A DNA stretch of 55,780 nucleotides. Source: Cryobacterium sp. GTDB lineage: Bacteria; Actinomycetota; Actinomycetes; Actinomycetales; Microbacteriaceae. Shown here one piece after another: positions 17,723 through 24,996 of the stretch. Both the position numbers and the translations under genes were made by a program. Positions within the stretch are counted from its first letter, which is position 1, and the number at the start of each line of letters is the position of its first letter. The stretch spans positions 1 through 55,780 of the forward strand of contig NZ_JAJAYI010000068.1 in NCBI RefSeq assembly GCF_026786305.1. The letters are read 5' to 3'. The notes below the pieces were generated by a model that did not search any database, was not told the DNA's origin, and saw nothing but the letters and a program-made list of their open reading frames with translations.

Positions 17723-18184
17723 CTACTCCTGGAAGCTGTTCACCATCGCGAACGCGGCGCGCTCCAGATAATCCCAGAGAATGCCCTGCTGTAACGGCGG
17801 CAGATTGGCCGCGTCGACGGCAACGCGCATGTGGCCCAGCCACCGGTCGCGGGCATCCGGATTGACCTTGAACGGCACATGCCGCTGGCGCAGCCGCGGG
17901 TGACCGCGTTGCTCGCTGTAGGTCCCGGGGCCGCCCCAGAACTGTTCGAGGAACATGACCAGCCGGTGTTCGGCGGGGCCGAGGTCGTCTTCGGGGTACA
18001 TCGGTTTCAATACCGGGTCGGTAGCCACGCCCACGTAGAAGTCGTGCACGAGCTTTTCAAAGAACGAAGTTCCGCCGACCTCGTCGAAGAACGTCGGCAC
18101 TGCGGCAGTACCGTTCTCACCCTCGCGCAGGTGCACGGCGGCGGGGGCAGTCGGCTGATCGGTGGGGTGTCGTTCAGAGGTCAC
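17723..18184 (-). CDS. glbO: Truncated haemoglobin, group II (trHbO type)
   Basis: A 2-on-2 globin that binds O2 and may act in oxygen or peroxide chemistry near the membrane. The product is 153 aa from GTG 18184. The globin domain starts at TFFDEVGGTSFFEKLVHDFY (B10 Tyr), then PMYPEDDLGPAEHRLVMFLEQFWGGP, the RGHPRLRQRHVPF helix with the proximal His, and RDRWLGHM with the group II Trp G8. An acidic, Pro-rich N-terminal tail precedes it. The frame also allows GTG 18256, overlapping mscS, but this would add 24 residues unlike the family. It is downstream of mscS on the same strand. Confidence 0.88.
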   Translation of the reverse strand: MTSERHPTDQPTAPAAVHLREGENGTAAVPTFFDEVGGTSFFEKLVHDFYVGVATDPVLKPMYPEDDLGPAEHRLVMFLEQFWGGPGTYSEQRGHPRLRQRHVPFKVNPDARDRWLGHMRVAVDAANLPPLQQGILWDYLERAAFAMVNSFQE

Positions 18185-18239
18185 GTGGGGCAGCTTTCTT
18201 CTGTGGGCTCGTTCTGTGGGTTCGTTCTGTGGGGCAGGG

Positions 18240-19355
18240 TCAGCCAATGCCGTCACCGCGAGTTTCGGGGTCGGGCGTCTTCATCGGAGCCGGAACGTTT
18301 TTGGCCTTGCGCGGCTTCCGCACCGAGACGGGGCCGGTGCGCACGCCGTCAACGACGTCGGGCACGGCGGCCGCGGCCCCTTCGGCCGCGTCGATGGCGC
18401 CCTCGGCCGGTTCAATGGCCGATCCGTCGATGGTGCCGTCGCCGGAGGTCATGACCACGCTGTTGAGAGGGGTAAGCGGCACGCCCATGCCATCGAGGGC
18501 CTTCTTCATGTGCAGGCGCAGATCGCGGGCAAAGTCCCACTTGGCCGAAACCCGGGTCTTGACCACGAGCCGGGTGACGAGGGCTTCGGCGCTGATCGAC
18601 TCGAGGCCCCAGATTTCGGGCTTTTCGAGAATGAACGCGCGCCACTTGCGACTCGACGCGAGGGCTCTGGCCACGCGCAGAAGCTCGTCTTGCACGGCCT
18701 CGACGTCGGAGCTGTAGGGAATGGCGAGATCGATGATGACGCGGGCCCAGCCCTGCGACATGTTGCCGACTCGAAGAATCTCGCCGTTGCGAACGAACCA
18801 GAGTGTGCCGTCGATGTCGCGCACCTGGGTGATGCGAATGCCGACCGTTTCTACGATACCGGATGCGAATCCCACGTCGACAATGTCGCCCACGCCGATC
18901 TGGTCTTCCACGACCATGAACAGGCCGTTGAGAATGTCCTTGACGATGTTCTGCGCACCGAAACCGAGGCCGGCACCGATTGCCGCCGTGAGCAGCGCGA
19001 AGGAGCCGAGAATGTCCTTGTTCAGTGTGGTGACGATCAGCAGCAGAGCAGTGATCAGAATAAACACGTTCACGATATTCGCCAGCACGGCGCCGAGGGT
19101 GCGCGAGCGCTGCACGACGCGCACCGCCGCCATCGGCGACACGTTCAGCGCCTGGGTGTCATCGACCTTCTGCGTCTTCTTGACGCCGGAGACGATCTGC
19201 TGCACGACCCGCCGAATGACGAATTGCAGAGCCCAGCGCAGGGCAAAGGCGATGACGATGATCGCCGCAACGGCAAAGATCTTTTCCCCATAGGCAGTCC
19301 ACCGAATTTGAGCGAAGTAGGCACCGAGGTCGGTCCAGAAAGTTTTCCAGTTCAT
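18240..19355 (-). CDS. mscS: Small-conductance mechanosensitive channel, MscS family
   Basis: Tension-gated pore that releases solutes on hypo-osmotic shock. The 371-aa product has an N-terminal helix at about residues 24-50, a second hydrophobic region (LANIVNVFILITALLLIVTTL) and the pore-lining TM3 (LGSFALLTAAIGAGLGFGAQNIVKDILNGLFMVVEDQ). The beta domain (GDIVDVGFASGIVETVGIRITQVRDIDGTLWFVRNGEI) is the MscS hallmark, followed by an alpha/beta domain and a charged, Ala/Pro-rich cytoplasmic tail of about 90 residues that is longer than in E. coli. ATG 19355 is the start. The globin gene follows on the same strand. Confidence 0.93.
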   Translation of the reverse strand: MNWKTFWTDLGAYFAQIRWTAYGEKIFAVAAIIVIAFALRWALQFVIRRVVQQIVSGVKKTQKVDDTQALNVSPMAAVRVVQRSRTLGAVLANIVNVFILITALLLIVTTLNKDILGSFALLTAAIGAGLGFGAQNIVKDILNGLFMVVEDQIGVGDIVDVGFASGIVETVGIRITQVRDIDGTLWFVRNGEILRVGNMSQGWARVIIDLAIPYSSDVEAVQDELLRVARALASSRKWRAFILEKPEIWGLESISAEALVTRLVVKTRVSAKWDFARDLRLHMKKALDGMGVPLTPLNSVVMTSGDGTIDGSAIEPAEGAIDAAEGAAAAVPDVVDGVRTGPVSVRKPRKAKNVPAPMKTPDPETRGDGIG

Positions 19356-19519
19356 ATCAGAACCAGTCTACCGAGGGGCTTCGGCGGCATCCGTGACGTG
19401 GCCTCGGCGCTGCTAGCCGGGCCCCGCTATGCGGCCGGCGCAACCCGATGCAGGCAGCACAGCAGCGACATCCTCTCGGTTTGCGTGGAGTTTGCTGTGA
19501 ACGTCGGGGCGAAAGTGAA

Positions 19520-19554
19520 AACCCCGCGACCAGCCTATGGACGGTCGCGGGGTT
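19520..19554 (-). terminator. Rho-independent terminator of pepN
   Basis: Perfect 12-bp stem AACCCCGCGACC / GGTCGCGGGGTT with an 11-base loop. On the minus strand the stem is followed by TTTTCACTTTC, so it terminates pepN transcripts (stop at 19578) before mscS. Confidence 0.85.
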
Positions 19555-19577
19555 CGCAGTCGTGCAGGACTGGCGAA

Positions 19578-22124
19578 CTATTCGGCGTCGCGCGCCTGTA
19601 CCTTGAGTGAACGTTCGACACCGGCCAGGTTCTCAACCACGAGGCGGCGCAGGGCGGCCGGCTCGGGGTTCGCATCGAGCCAGGCGCCGGTCGCGTCGGC
19701 GAGAGCCTGACTGTTCAGCGGTGCCGGGTAGAGGCCGATCACGAGCTTCTCGCCGATCGAGAAGCTGCGGGCAGCCCACACCGCCTGCAGCATGTCGAAG
19801 TAGGTCGCGACGAACGGCTCGAGCAGCCCCGAGTCGTTCACCCTCAGGAACCCGGCGGCCGTCGTGCGCACGATGGTCGTCGCGGCCGTATCGACGTCGA
19901 TGAGCGACGACCAGGCGGCGAGCTTGCCCTCGGCGGTGGGCAGAGCTGCCCGGGCCAGGGCGGCCGACTGGGCGCCTGTGGCCGTGTTGTCGGCCGCGAG
20001 CGCTGCGTCGATCTCGGTCGCGTCAGCGTGGCCGCCGGCGACGAGGGCGGTGAGCAACTCCCAGGCGAGGTCGGTGTCGACCGTGAGTCCGTCAAGCATG
20101 GTGCTGCCCGAGCGCAGGGCGGCTACGTTGTCGAGCTGCGCCGAGGTGGCCGCGACGGAGGCAAAGAACTTCACGAACTGGAATTGGGCATCGCTACCGG
20201 CCGCCGCTCCCTGCGCTAGCGTCCACAGCGCGTCGGCGACCTCGGTCGTGACGGCGGTGCGGTGCGGTGCGGCCACGTAGTAGGTGGCGGTGAGCACGAC
20301 CTGGCCGAGCACGGTGCGCAGCGTGGTCGACTCGGTTTCAGTGGCAACGTTCTTCAGCACCAGATGCACGAAGTCGCGCGCCGTGGTTTCGGCGTCGCGG
20401 GTGGAGTCCCAGACCGAACCCCAGACCAAGGCGCGGGCGAGCGGGCTTTCAATAGCAGCGAGGTGCTCGAGGGCGCAGGCCTGCGAGGCCGGGTCGAGGC
20501 GCACCTTGGCATAGCTGAGGTCGTCGTCGTTGAGCAGGATCAGGTCACCACGCGCGTGGCCGACGAGGGCGGGGACATCCGTTCGCGAACCGTCGACGTC
20601 GAGCTCGACCCGGTGCGTGCGCACGAGTTTGTGTGCATCGTTGAAGGTGTAGAAGCCGATCGCGAGGCGGTGCGGGCGAATGGTGGGATAGTCGGCCGCT
20701 GCGGTCTGCAGTACCGTGAAGCCGGTGATGATGCCGGCGTCGTCGACAGCGATCTCGGGGCTGAGGGTGTTGACGCCCGCGGTTTCCAGCCAGAGCTGGG
20801 CCCAGCCGCTGAGGTCTCGACCGCTGGCCAGTTCCAGCTCGACGAGCAGGTCGCGCAGTTCGGTGTTGCCCCACTGGTGCTTCTGAAAATACGAGCCGAC
20901 GCCGGTGAAGAACGCCTCGATGCCCACCCAAGCGGCGAGCTGCTTGAGCACCGACCCACCCTTGGCGTACGTGATGCCGTCAAAGTTGACGAGCACGTCG
21001 TCGAGGTCGCGGATAGTGGCGACGACCGGGTGGGTCGACGGCAGCTGGTCCTGCTTGTAGGCCCAGCTCTTCTCCATCACGGCGAAGGTGGTCCACGCCT
21101 CGTGCCACTCGGTGGCCTCAGCGGTGGCGATGGTCGACGCCCACTCGGCAAAGCTCTCGTTGAGCCAGAGGTCGTTCCACCAGGTCATGGTGACCAGGTC
21201 ACCGAACCACATATGGGCAAGCTCGTGCAGAATCGTGACGACGCGGCGTTCCTTGATGGCGTCGGTCACCTTGGAGCGAAAGATGTACGTTTCGGTGAAA
21301 GTGACCGCGCCGGCGTTCTCCATCGCTCCGGCGTTGAACTCCGGCACGAACAGCTGGTCGTACTTGTCGAACGGGTAGGCGTAGCCGAATTTCTCCTCGT
21401 AGTAGGCGAAGCCCTGGCGGGTCTTCTCGAGGATGTAGTCGGCGTCGAGGTATTCGCTGAGGCTCTTGCGGCTGAACACACCGAGCGGAATGGTGCGTCC
21501 GTCACTCGACGTGAGTGAGCTGCGCACGACGGCGTAGGGACCAGCGATAAGCGCGGTGATGTAGCTCGAGATGGTGTGCGTCGGCTCGAACGCCCAGGTA
21601 CTGGCACCGTTGCCGGCATCGGTCGGTTCGGGGGTGGTGGAGTTGGAGATGACCTGCCACGCGCTCGGCGCCGTGACGGTGAAGGAGAATTTAGCCTTGA
21701 GGTCGGGCTGCTCGAACACGGCGAAGACCCGGCGGGAGTCCGGCACCTCGAACTGGCTGTACAGGTAGACCTCGTTGTCGACCGGGTCGACGAAGCGGTG
21801 CAGGCCCTCTCCAGTGTTGGTGTACAGCGCGTCGGCGACGACGACGAGCTCGTTTTCGGTCTTCAGACCGTCAAGCGCAATACGGATGCCGTCACTCACG
21901 ACGGCCGGGTCGAGCGCGGCACCGTTGAGGGTCACCGAGTGAACCTGCGCCGTGATGGCGTCGATGAAGGTCGAGGCGCCTGGGGTGGCGGTGAAGCTGA
22001 CCGTGGTCGTGCTGCCAAACGTGGTGGGACCGGTGGTGAGGTCGAGCACAACGTTGTAGCTCGCTACGGTTACGAGCGCTGCGCGCTCCGCCGCTTCAAT
22101 GCGGGTGAGGTTTTCTCCAGGCAA
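19578..22124 (-). CDS. pepN: Aminopeptidase N (M1 metallopeptidase)
   Basis: Zinc aminopeptidase that removes N-terminal residues from peptides in the cytoplasm. The 848-aa product has the M1 exopeptidase motif GAMEN (EFNAGAMENAGAVTF), the zinc site HELAHMWFGDLVTMTWWNDLWLNESFAEW (HExxH and the distal Glu), and the ERAP1-like helical C-terminal domain. I take TTG 22124 (MPGENLTRIEAAERAA), because GGAG lies 6 bases upstream and the N-terminus then matches the actinobacterial family; the frame could begin four codons earlier at TTG 22136. A stem-loop with a T-run follows the gene. Upstream (22138-22164) is a short GATTCG direct repeat. Confidence 0.95.
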   Translation of the reverse strand: MPGENLTRIEAAERAALVTVASYNVVLDLTTGPTTFGSTTTVSFTATPGASTFIDAITAQVHSVTLNGAALDPAVVSDGIRIALDGLKTENELVVVADALYTNTGEGLHRFVDPVDNEVYLYSQFEVPDSRRVFAVFEQPDLKAKFSFTVTAPSAWQVISNSTTPEPTDAGNGASTWAFEPTHTISSYITALIAGPYAVVRSSLTSSDGRTIPLGVFSRKSLSEYLDADYILEKTRQGFAYYEEKFGYAYPFDKYDQLFVPEFNAGAMENAGAVTFTETYIFRSKVTDAIKERRVVTILHELAHMWFGDLVTMTWWNDLWLNESFAEWASTIATAEATEWHEAWTTFAVMEKSWAYKQDQLPSTHPVVATIRDLDDVLVNFDGITYAKGGSVLKQLAAWVGIEAFFTGVGSYFQKHQWGNTELRDLLVELELASGRDLSGWAQLWLETAGVNTLSPEIAVDDAGIITGFTVLQTAAADYPTIRPHRLAIGFYTFNDAHKLVRTHRVELDVDGSRTDVPALVGHARGDLILLNDDDLSYAKVRLDPASQACALEHLAAIESPLARALVWGSVWDSTRDAETTARDFVHLVLKNVATETESTTLRTVLGQVVLTATYYVAAPHRTAVTTEVADALWTLAQGAAAGSDAQFQFVKFFASVAATSAQLDNVAALRSGSTMLDGLTVDTDLAWELLTALVAGGHADATEIDAALAADNTATGAQSAALARAALPTAEGKLAAWSSLIDVDTAATTIVRTTAAGFLRVNDSGLLEPFVATYFDMLQAVWAARSFSIGEKLVIGLYPAPLNSQALADATGAWLDANPEPAALRRLVVENLAGVERSLKVQARDAE

Positions 22125-22226
22125 CAGGTTCTCCAATTCGATTCACGATTCGATTCGCGATTGTGAAGCTCTGGCACTCGTGGAGCCATCGCACCTCGCA
22201 AGCCTAACCATGATTACGATGTGCAC

Positions 22227-23273
22227 ATGAGAGAGAGCACCGATCCGCTGGTCGCCACCAGCGCGCGCTACCGGGCCTTCGCCGAGGTCGAAGCCCGCGG
22301 CTTGAGCGCCTGCTACGAACGGTGGGCCGTTGGCATTGCGGACGACCCCCAGCTCGTGTCATTGATAGACGAGCTGCCCGCGGCCAAGCGGCAGCCGAAC
22401 CTGATGTTCAGCGCGGCCCGGTTTCACGGGGCGCCGGTGGGGGAGTATGCACCGTTCGCCGCGTGGCTGCCGAAACACTGGGCCGACGTCGCCGCGACGT
22501 GCCTGACCCACGCGACGCAGACCAACGAGCCCGGTCGCTGCGCCGTGCTGCTGCCGGCTCTGGCGGCGCTCGCCGGACCGCTTGCGCTCATCGAGGTGAG
22601 GGCATCCGCTGGTCTCTGCCTGCATCCCGACCGGTACAGCTACCGGTATCGGTTCGCCGACAGTGACAGTGACAGTGACAGTGGCAGTGGCAGTGGCAGT
22701 GGCAGTGGCGGCGGCGACGAGCGGATGCTGCATCCTGTCGATGGTCCCAGCCCGGTGCTGCTCGACTGTGTGGTCAGCGGCCCCGTGCCACTACCCGAAC
22801 GGATGCCCGACATCGTCTGGCGCGCCGGCATCGACCTCAACCCGCTCGACGTGCACAGTGACGCGGACGTGGCGTGGCTCGAGGCGCTCATCTGGCCGGA
22901 GCACGACGATCGGCGGTCCCGGCTGCGGGCCGCAGTTGCGGTGGCCCGGCAGCACCCGGTCGAGATCGTGCGCGGTGATCTCAACGACGAGATCGAGGCG
23001 CTCGTGGCTCGGGCTCCGGCTGAGGCGACCGTCGTCGTATTCCACACCGCCGTGCTTGCCTACCTGAACGAGACAGACCGTAATCGGTTCGCCGGGCAGA
23101 TGACGCGGTTGCCGGTGCGCTGGCTCTCGAACGAGGGATACAGCGTGGTGCCGGGGGTAGCGGAGCGACTCACGGCGACGCCGGCGGAGTCATCCGCTTT
23201 CATTCTGGCGCAGGGCAGTGAGCCGATCGCCTTCACCCAGCCGCACGGCCGGTCACTGCACTGGATTCGGTGA
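22227..23273 (+). CDS. DUF2332 family protein
   Basis: The 348-aa product (from ATG 22227) matches DUF2332, an actinobacterial/proteobacterial family of unknown function: CYERWAVGIADDPQLVSLIDELPAAKRQPNLMFSAARFHG, a ligand-like segment ASAGLCLHPDRYSYRYRF, RAGIDLNPLDVHSDADVAWLEALIWPEHDDR, and VVVFHTAVLAYL. After RYRFAD there is a run of Asp-Ser then Gly-Ser dipeptides encoded by a hexanucleotide repeat. GTG 22221 is an alternative start; no clear ribosome site exists, while TGATTACGAT just upstream resembles an extended -10, so a leaderless transcript is possible. The 3' end overlaps the convergent AAA ATPase gene by 21 bp. Confidence 0.88.
   Translation: MRESTDPLVATSARYRAFAEVEARGLSACYERWAVGIADDPQLVSLIDELPAAKRQPNLMFSAARFHGAPVGEYAPFAAWLPKHWADVAATCLTHATQTNEPGRCAVLLPALAALAGPLALIEVRASAGLCLHPDRYSYRYRFADSDSDSDSGSGSGSGSGGGDERMLHPVDGPSPVLLDCVVSGPVPLPERMPDIVWRAGIDLNPLDVHSDADVAWLEALIWPEHDDRRSRLRAAVAVARQHPVEIVRGDLNDEIEALVARAPAEATVVVFHTAVLAYLNETDRNRFAGQMTRLPVRWLSNEGYSVVPGVAERLTATPAESSAFILAQGSEPIAFTQPHGRSLHWIR
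22659..22706 (+). repeat. Hexanucleotide tandem repeat inside the DUF2332 gene
   Basis: Four copies of GACAGT (22659-22682) followed by four of GGCAGT (22683-22706), then GGC triplets. It encodes (Asp-Ser)4(Gly-Ser)4, a flexible linker. As the unit is six bases, slippage would change linker length without breaking the frame. Confidence 0.95.
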
Positions 23274-24692
23274 CACGTCGGCGTCGAACGGGGCATCGTG
23301 CGGCTGCCAACGCGGGGTATCGCCGCTGCTCGTGCCGAGGAGTCGTCGGGTGAGGTCTTCTCCCGCCGACAACAGGTCGTCGAGGGCGATCTGCAGGTCG
23401 TCATCGTCGACGGTTTCGGCGCGGAGGGCCGCGCGCAGCACGGCACGGCGAATGAGCTCCTTCGCGAAGGAACCGGTCACGCCCTCCGAGCGGAGGGCGG
23501 CCGCGTCGAGGGCTGCCGGGCTGAACGGCAGCCCGGAAGCGTAGCGGCGAAACAGCCGCTCGCGCTCCGCGAGCTCGGGTAACGGCACTTCAACGGCGAG
23601 GTCGACCCGGCCTGGACGTTCGGCGAGGGCCCGCTCGAGTACCTCGACCCGGTTGGTGGTTATGACGAAGGCCACATCGGCGTCGCCGTCGAGTCCGTCG
23701 AGGGCGTCGAGCACCTCAAACAGCAGCGGTTGCGGAGTCGCGTTGCGCTGCATCGCGACGAGGTCGATGTCCTCCAGAACGACAATTGACGGCGCGAAGG
23801 TGCGCGCGATCTCGGCGGCCGCAGCGATGTGCACGATGCTGGCCCCGGTAAGCAGCACGGCCGTGATACCCGGTGTTTCGCTCAGCAGATGGCGCACCGT
23901 GAGGGTTTTACCGGTGCCGGGAGGTCCGTAAAGCAGTACACCGCGCTTGAGGTGCTGCCCGGCGGCGAGCAGCGCGAGGCGTTGTTCACCGATTCCGATG
24001 ACGTGGTCGGCGATGGTGCCGAGGATTCCCTCCGGCAGCACGATGGCCGCTGGCGGTACGACGGGCCGTTCCAAAAATGTGATTCCGGCCCCGGCCCCGT
24101 ATTCGGTTTGCACGAACGACAGCACCTGACCGCGCAGCACGCTGTGCTCGATCATGAGCTTCCGCAGGTGCTCGAGAAAGTCCGTGACCATCTGCGGTGA
24201 CACCGCCATGATTTCGAGTTCGGCGGAGTATCGCCCGAATTGCGGGTTCGCGGCGCGTTGCAGCACAGCGATCGGCTGGTCATGGAAACGGATGAGCCGG
24301 AGTCCGAACGAGACCACCTGACGGGTCGACGTCGCACCGGTCGCGCGAGCGGAGTAGTCCACCGGACCGGGACCAAAGCCCTGAAACGGGCTCGCCACCA
24401 GCTCGGACAGTGTCGAGTGAAACCGCTGCTGCCCACCGGACACCCCGAGGAGATTGGCCGGATCCGAATCGGTCAGGGTGGTCAGGGCAATGTCGGCGTC
24501 AACGAGGCGATGATCGGCCAGAGACTCCGACACGACCGGCAGGGTCGACGCGTCCCTACCGAGGTGCGCGGTGACCACCTCGCCGAGGGGCGACAGGCCC
24601 GGCCGGCCCCGGTCATCCGCTGCACTGACCACACGGTCCATGAAGGACTTGAAGGCCCGAACAACGTCTCGATCGAAGGTGTCCTCGGTCAT
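23253..24692 (-). CDS. Stand-alone AAA-family ATPase of unknown role
   Basis: The 479-aa product has an N-terminal domain of about 210 residues that I do not recognise, then one AAA module: Walker A YGPPGTGKTLT (256-262), Walker B IVVLEDIDLVAM, sensor 1 VITTNR, and Arg fingers in ERPGRVDLAVEVPLPELAERERLFRRYA, followed by the lid (FAKELIRRAVLRAAL). This resembles the spastin/Cdc48-like branch, so it may form a hexamer that remodels a protein target. No protease or chaperone domain is fused, and no such gene is adjacent. GAGGAG lies 7 bases before ATG 24692; upstream in-frame codons to 24851 are unlikely to be used. Confidence 0.85.
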   Translation of the reverse strand: MTEDTFDRDVVRAFKSFMDRVVSAADDRGRPGLSPLGEVVTAHLGRDASTLPVVSESLADHRLVDADIALTTLTDSDPANLLGVSGGQQRFHSTLSELVASPFQGFGPGPVDYSARATGATSTRQVVSFGLRLIRFHDQPIAVLQRAANPQFGRYSAELEIMAVSPQMVTDFLEHLRKLMIEHSVLRGQVLSFVQTEYGAGAGITFLERPVVPPAAIVLPEGILGTIADHVIGIGEQRLALLAAGQHLKRGVLLYGPPGTGKTLTVRHLLSETPGITAVLLTGASIVHIAAAAEIARTFAPSIVVLEDIDLVAMQRNATPQPLLFEVLDALDGLDGDADVAFVITTNRVEVLERALAERPGRVDLAVEVPLPELAERERLFRRYASGLPFSPAALDAAALRSEGVTGSFAKELIRRAVLRAALRAETVDDDDLQIALDDLLSAGEDLTRRLLGTSSGDTPRWQPHDAPFDADVSPNPVQ

Positions 24693-24996
24693 ATCGTGCT
24701 CCTCTCGAACCTGACAGCCCGTAATGATTGTCACGCCCATGTTAGAGGCGAACCGGTGGGCCTCGCCGATGCCGAAGAAGATGGTGCTCACCGTAATTTC
24801 AACCGCGGCGTAGCCCCCCGGAGCCGAGATAACACAGCCGTATCGCCGCACCCGATAGCCGCATCTTTTAATCCCTGACCTCTGGTTTCCTCGGCATCAC
24901 CGTGAGCCAGGCGTCGGCTCGATGCCGGGTGGCGCTGTCGGAAACTGCACGCGCGCCCGAGAGATGCTGGCGCGCGAGCTGCAGGGCGACGACGCG
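24693..24996. other. Intergenic stretch upstream of the AAA ATPase gene
   Basis: These 304 bases hold the AAA ATPase promoter and the 3' flank of the SDR gene. I see no gene here. A GC-rich stem GCGCGC / GCGCGC (24951-24956 and 24970-24975) lies just past the SDR stop and could aid termination, but it has no T-run. Confidence 0.5.

Noticed and set aside
18162-19610. Plus-strand frame of 482 aa opposite mscS
   Set aside because: Shadow of mscS; His/Asp/Glu-rich composition typical of antisense reading.
22138-22164. GATTCG direct repeats upstream of pepN as a CRISPR or iteron array
   Set aside because: Only a few short, contiguous copies without spacers; likely simple-sequence slippage.
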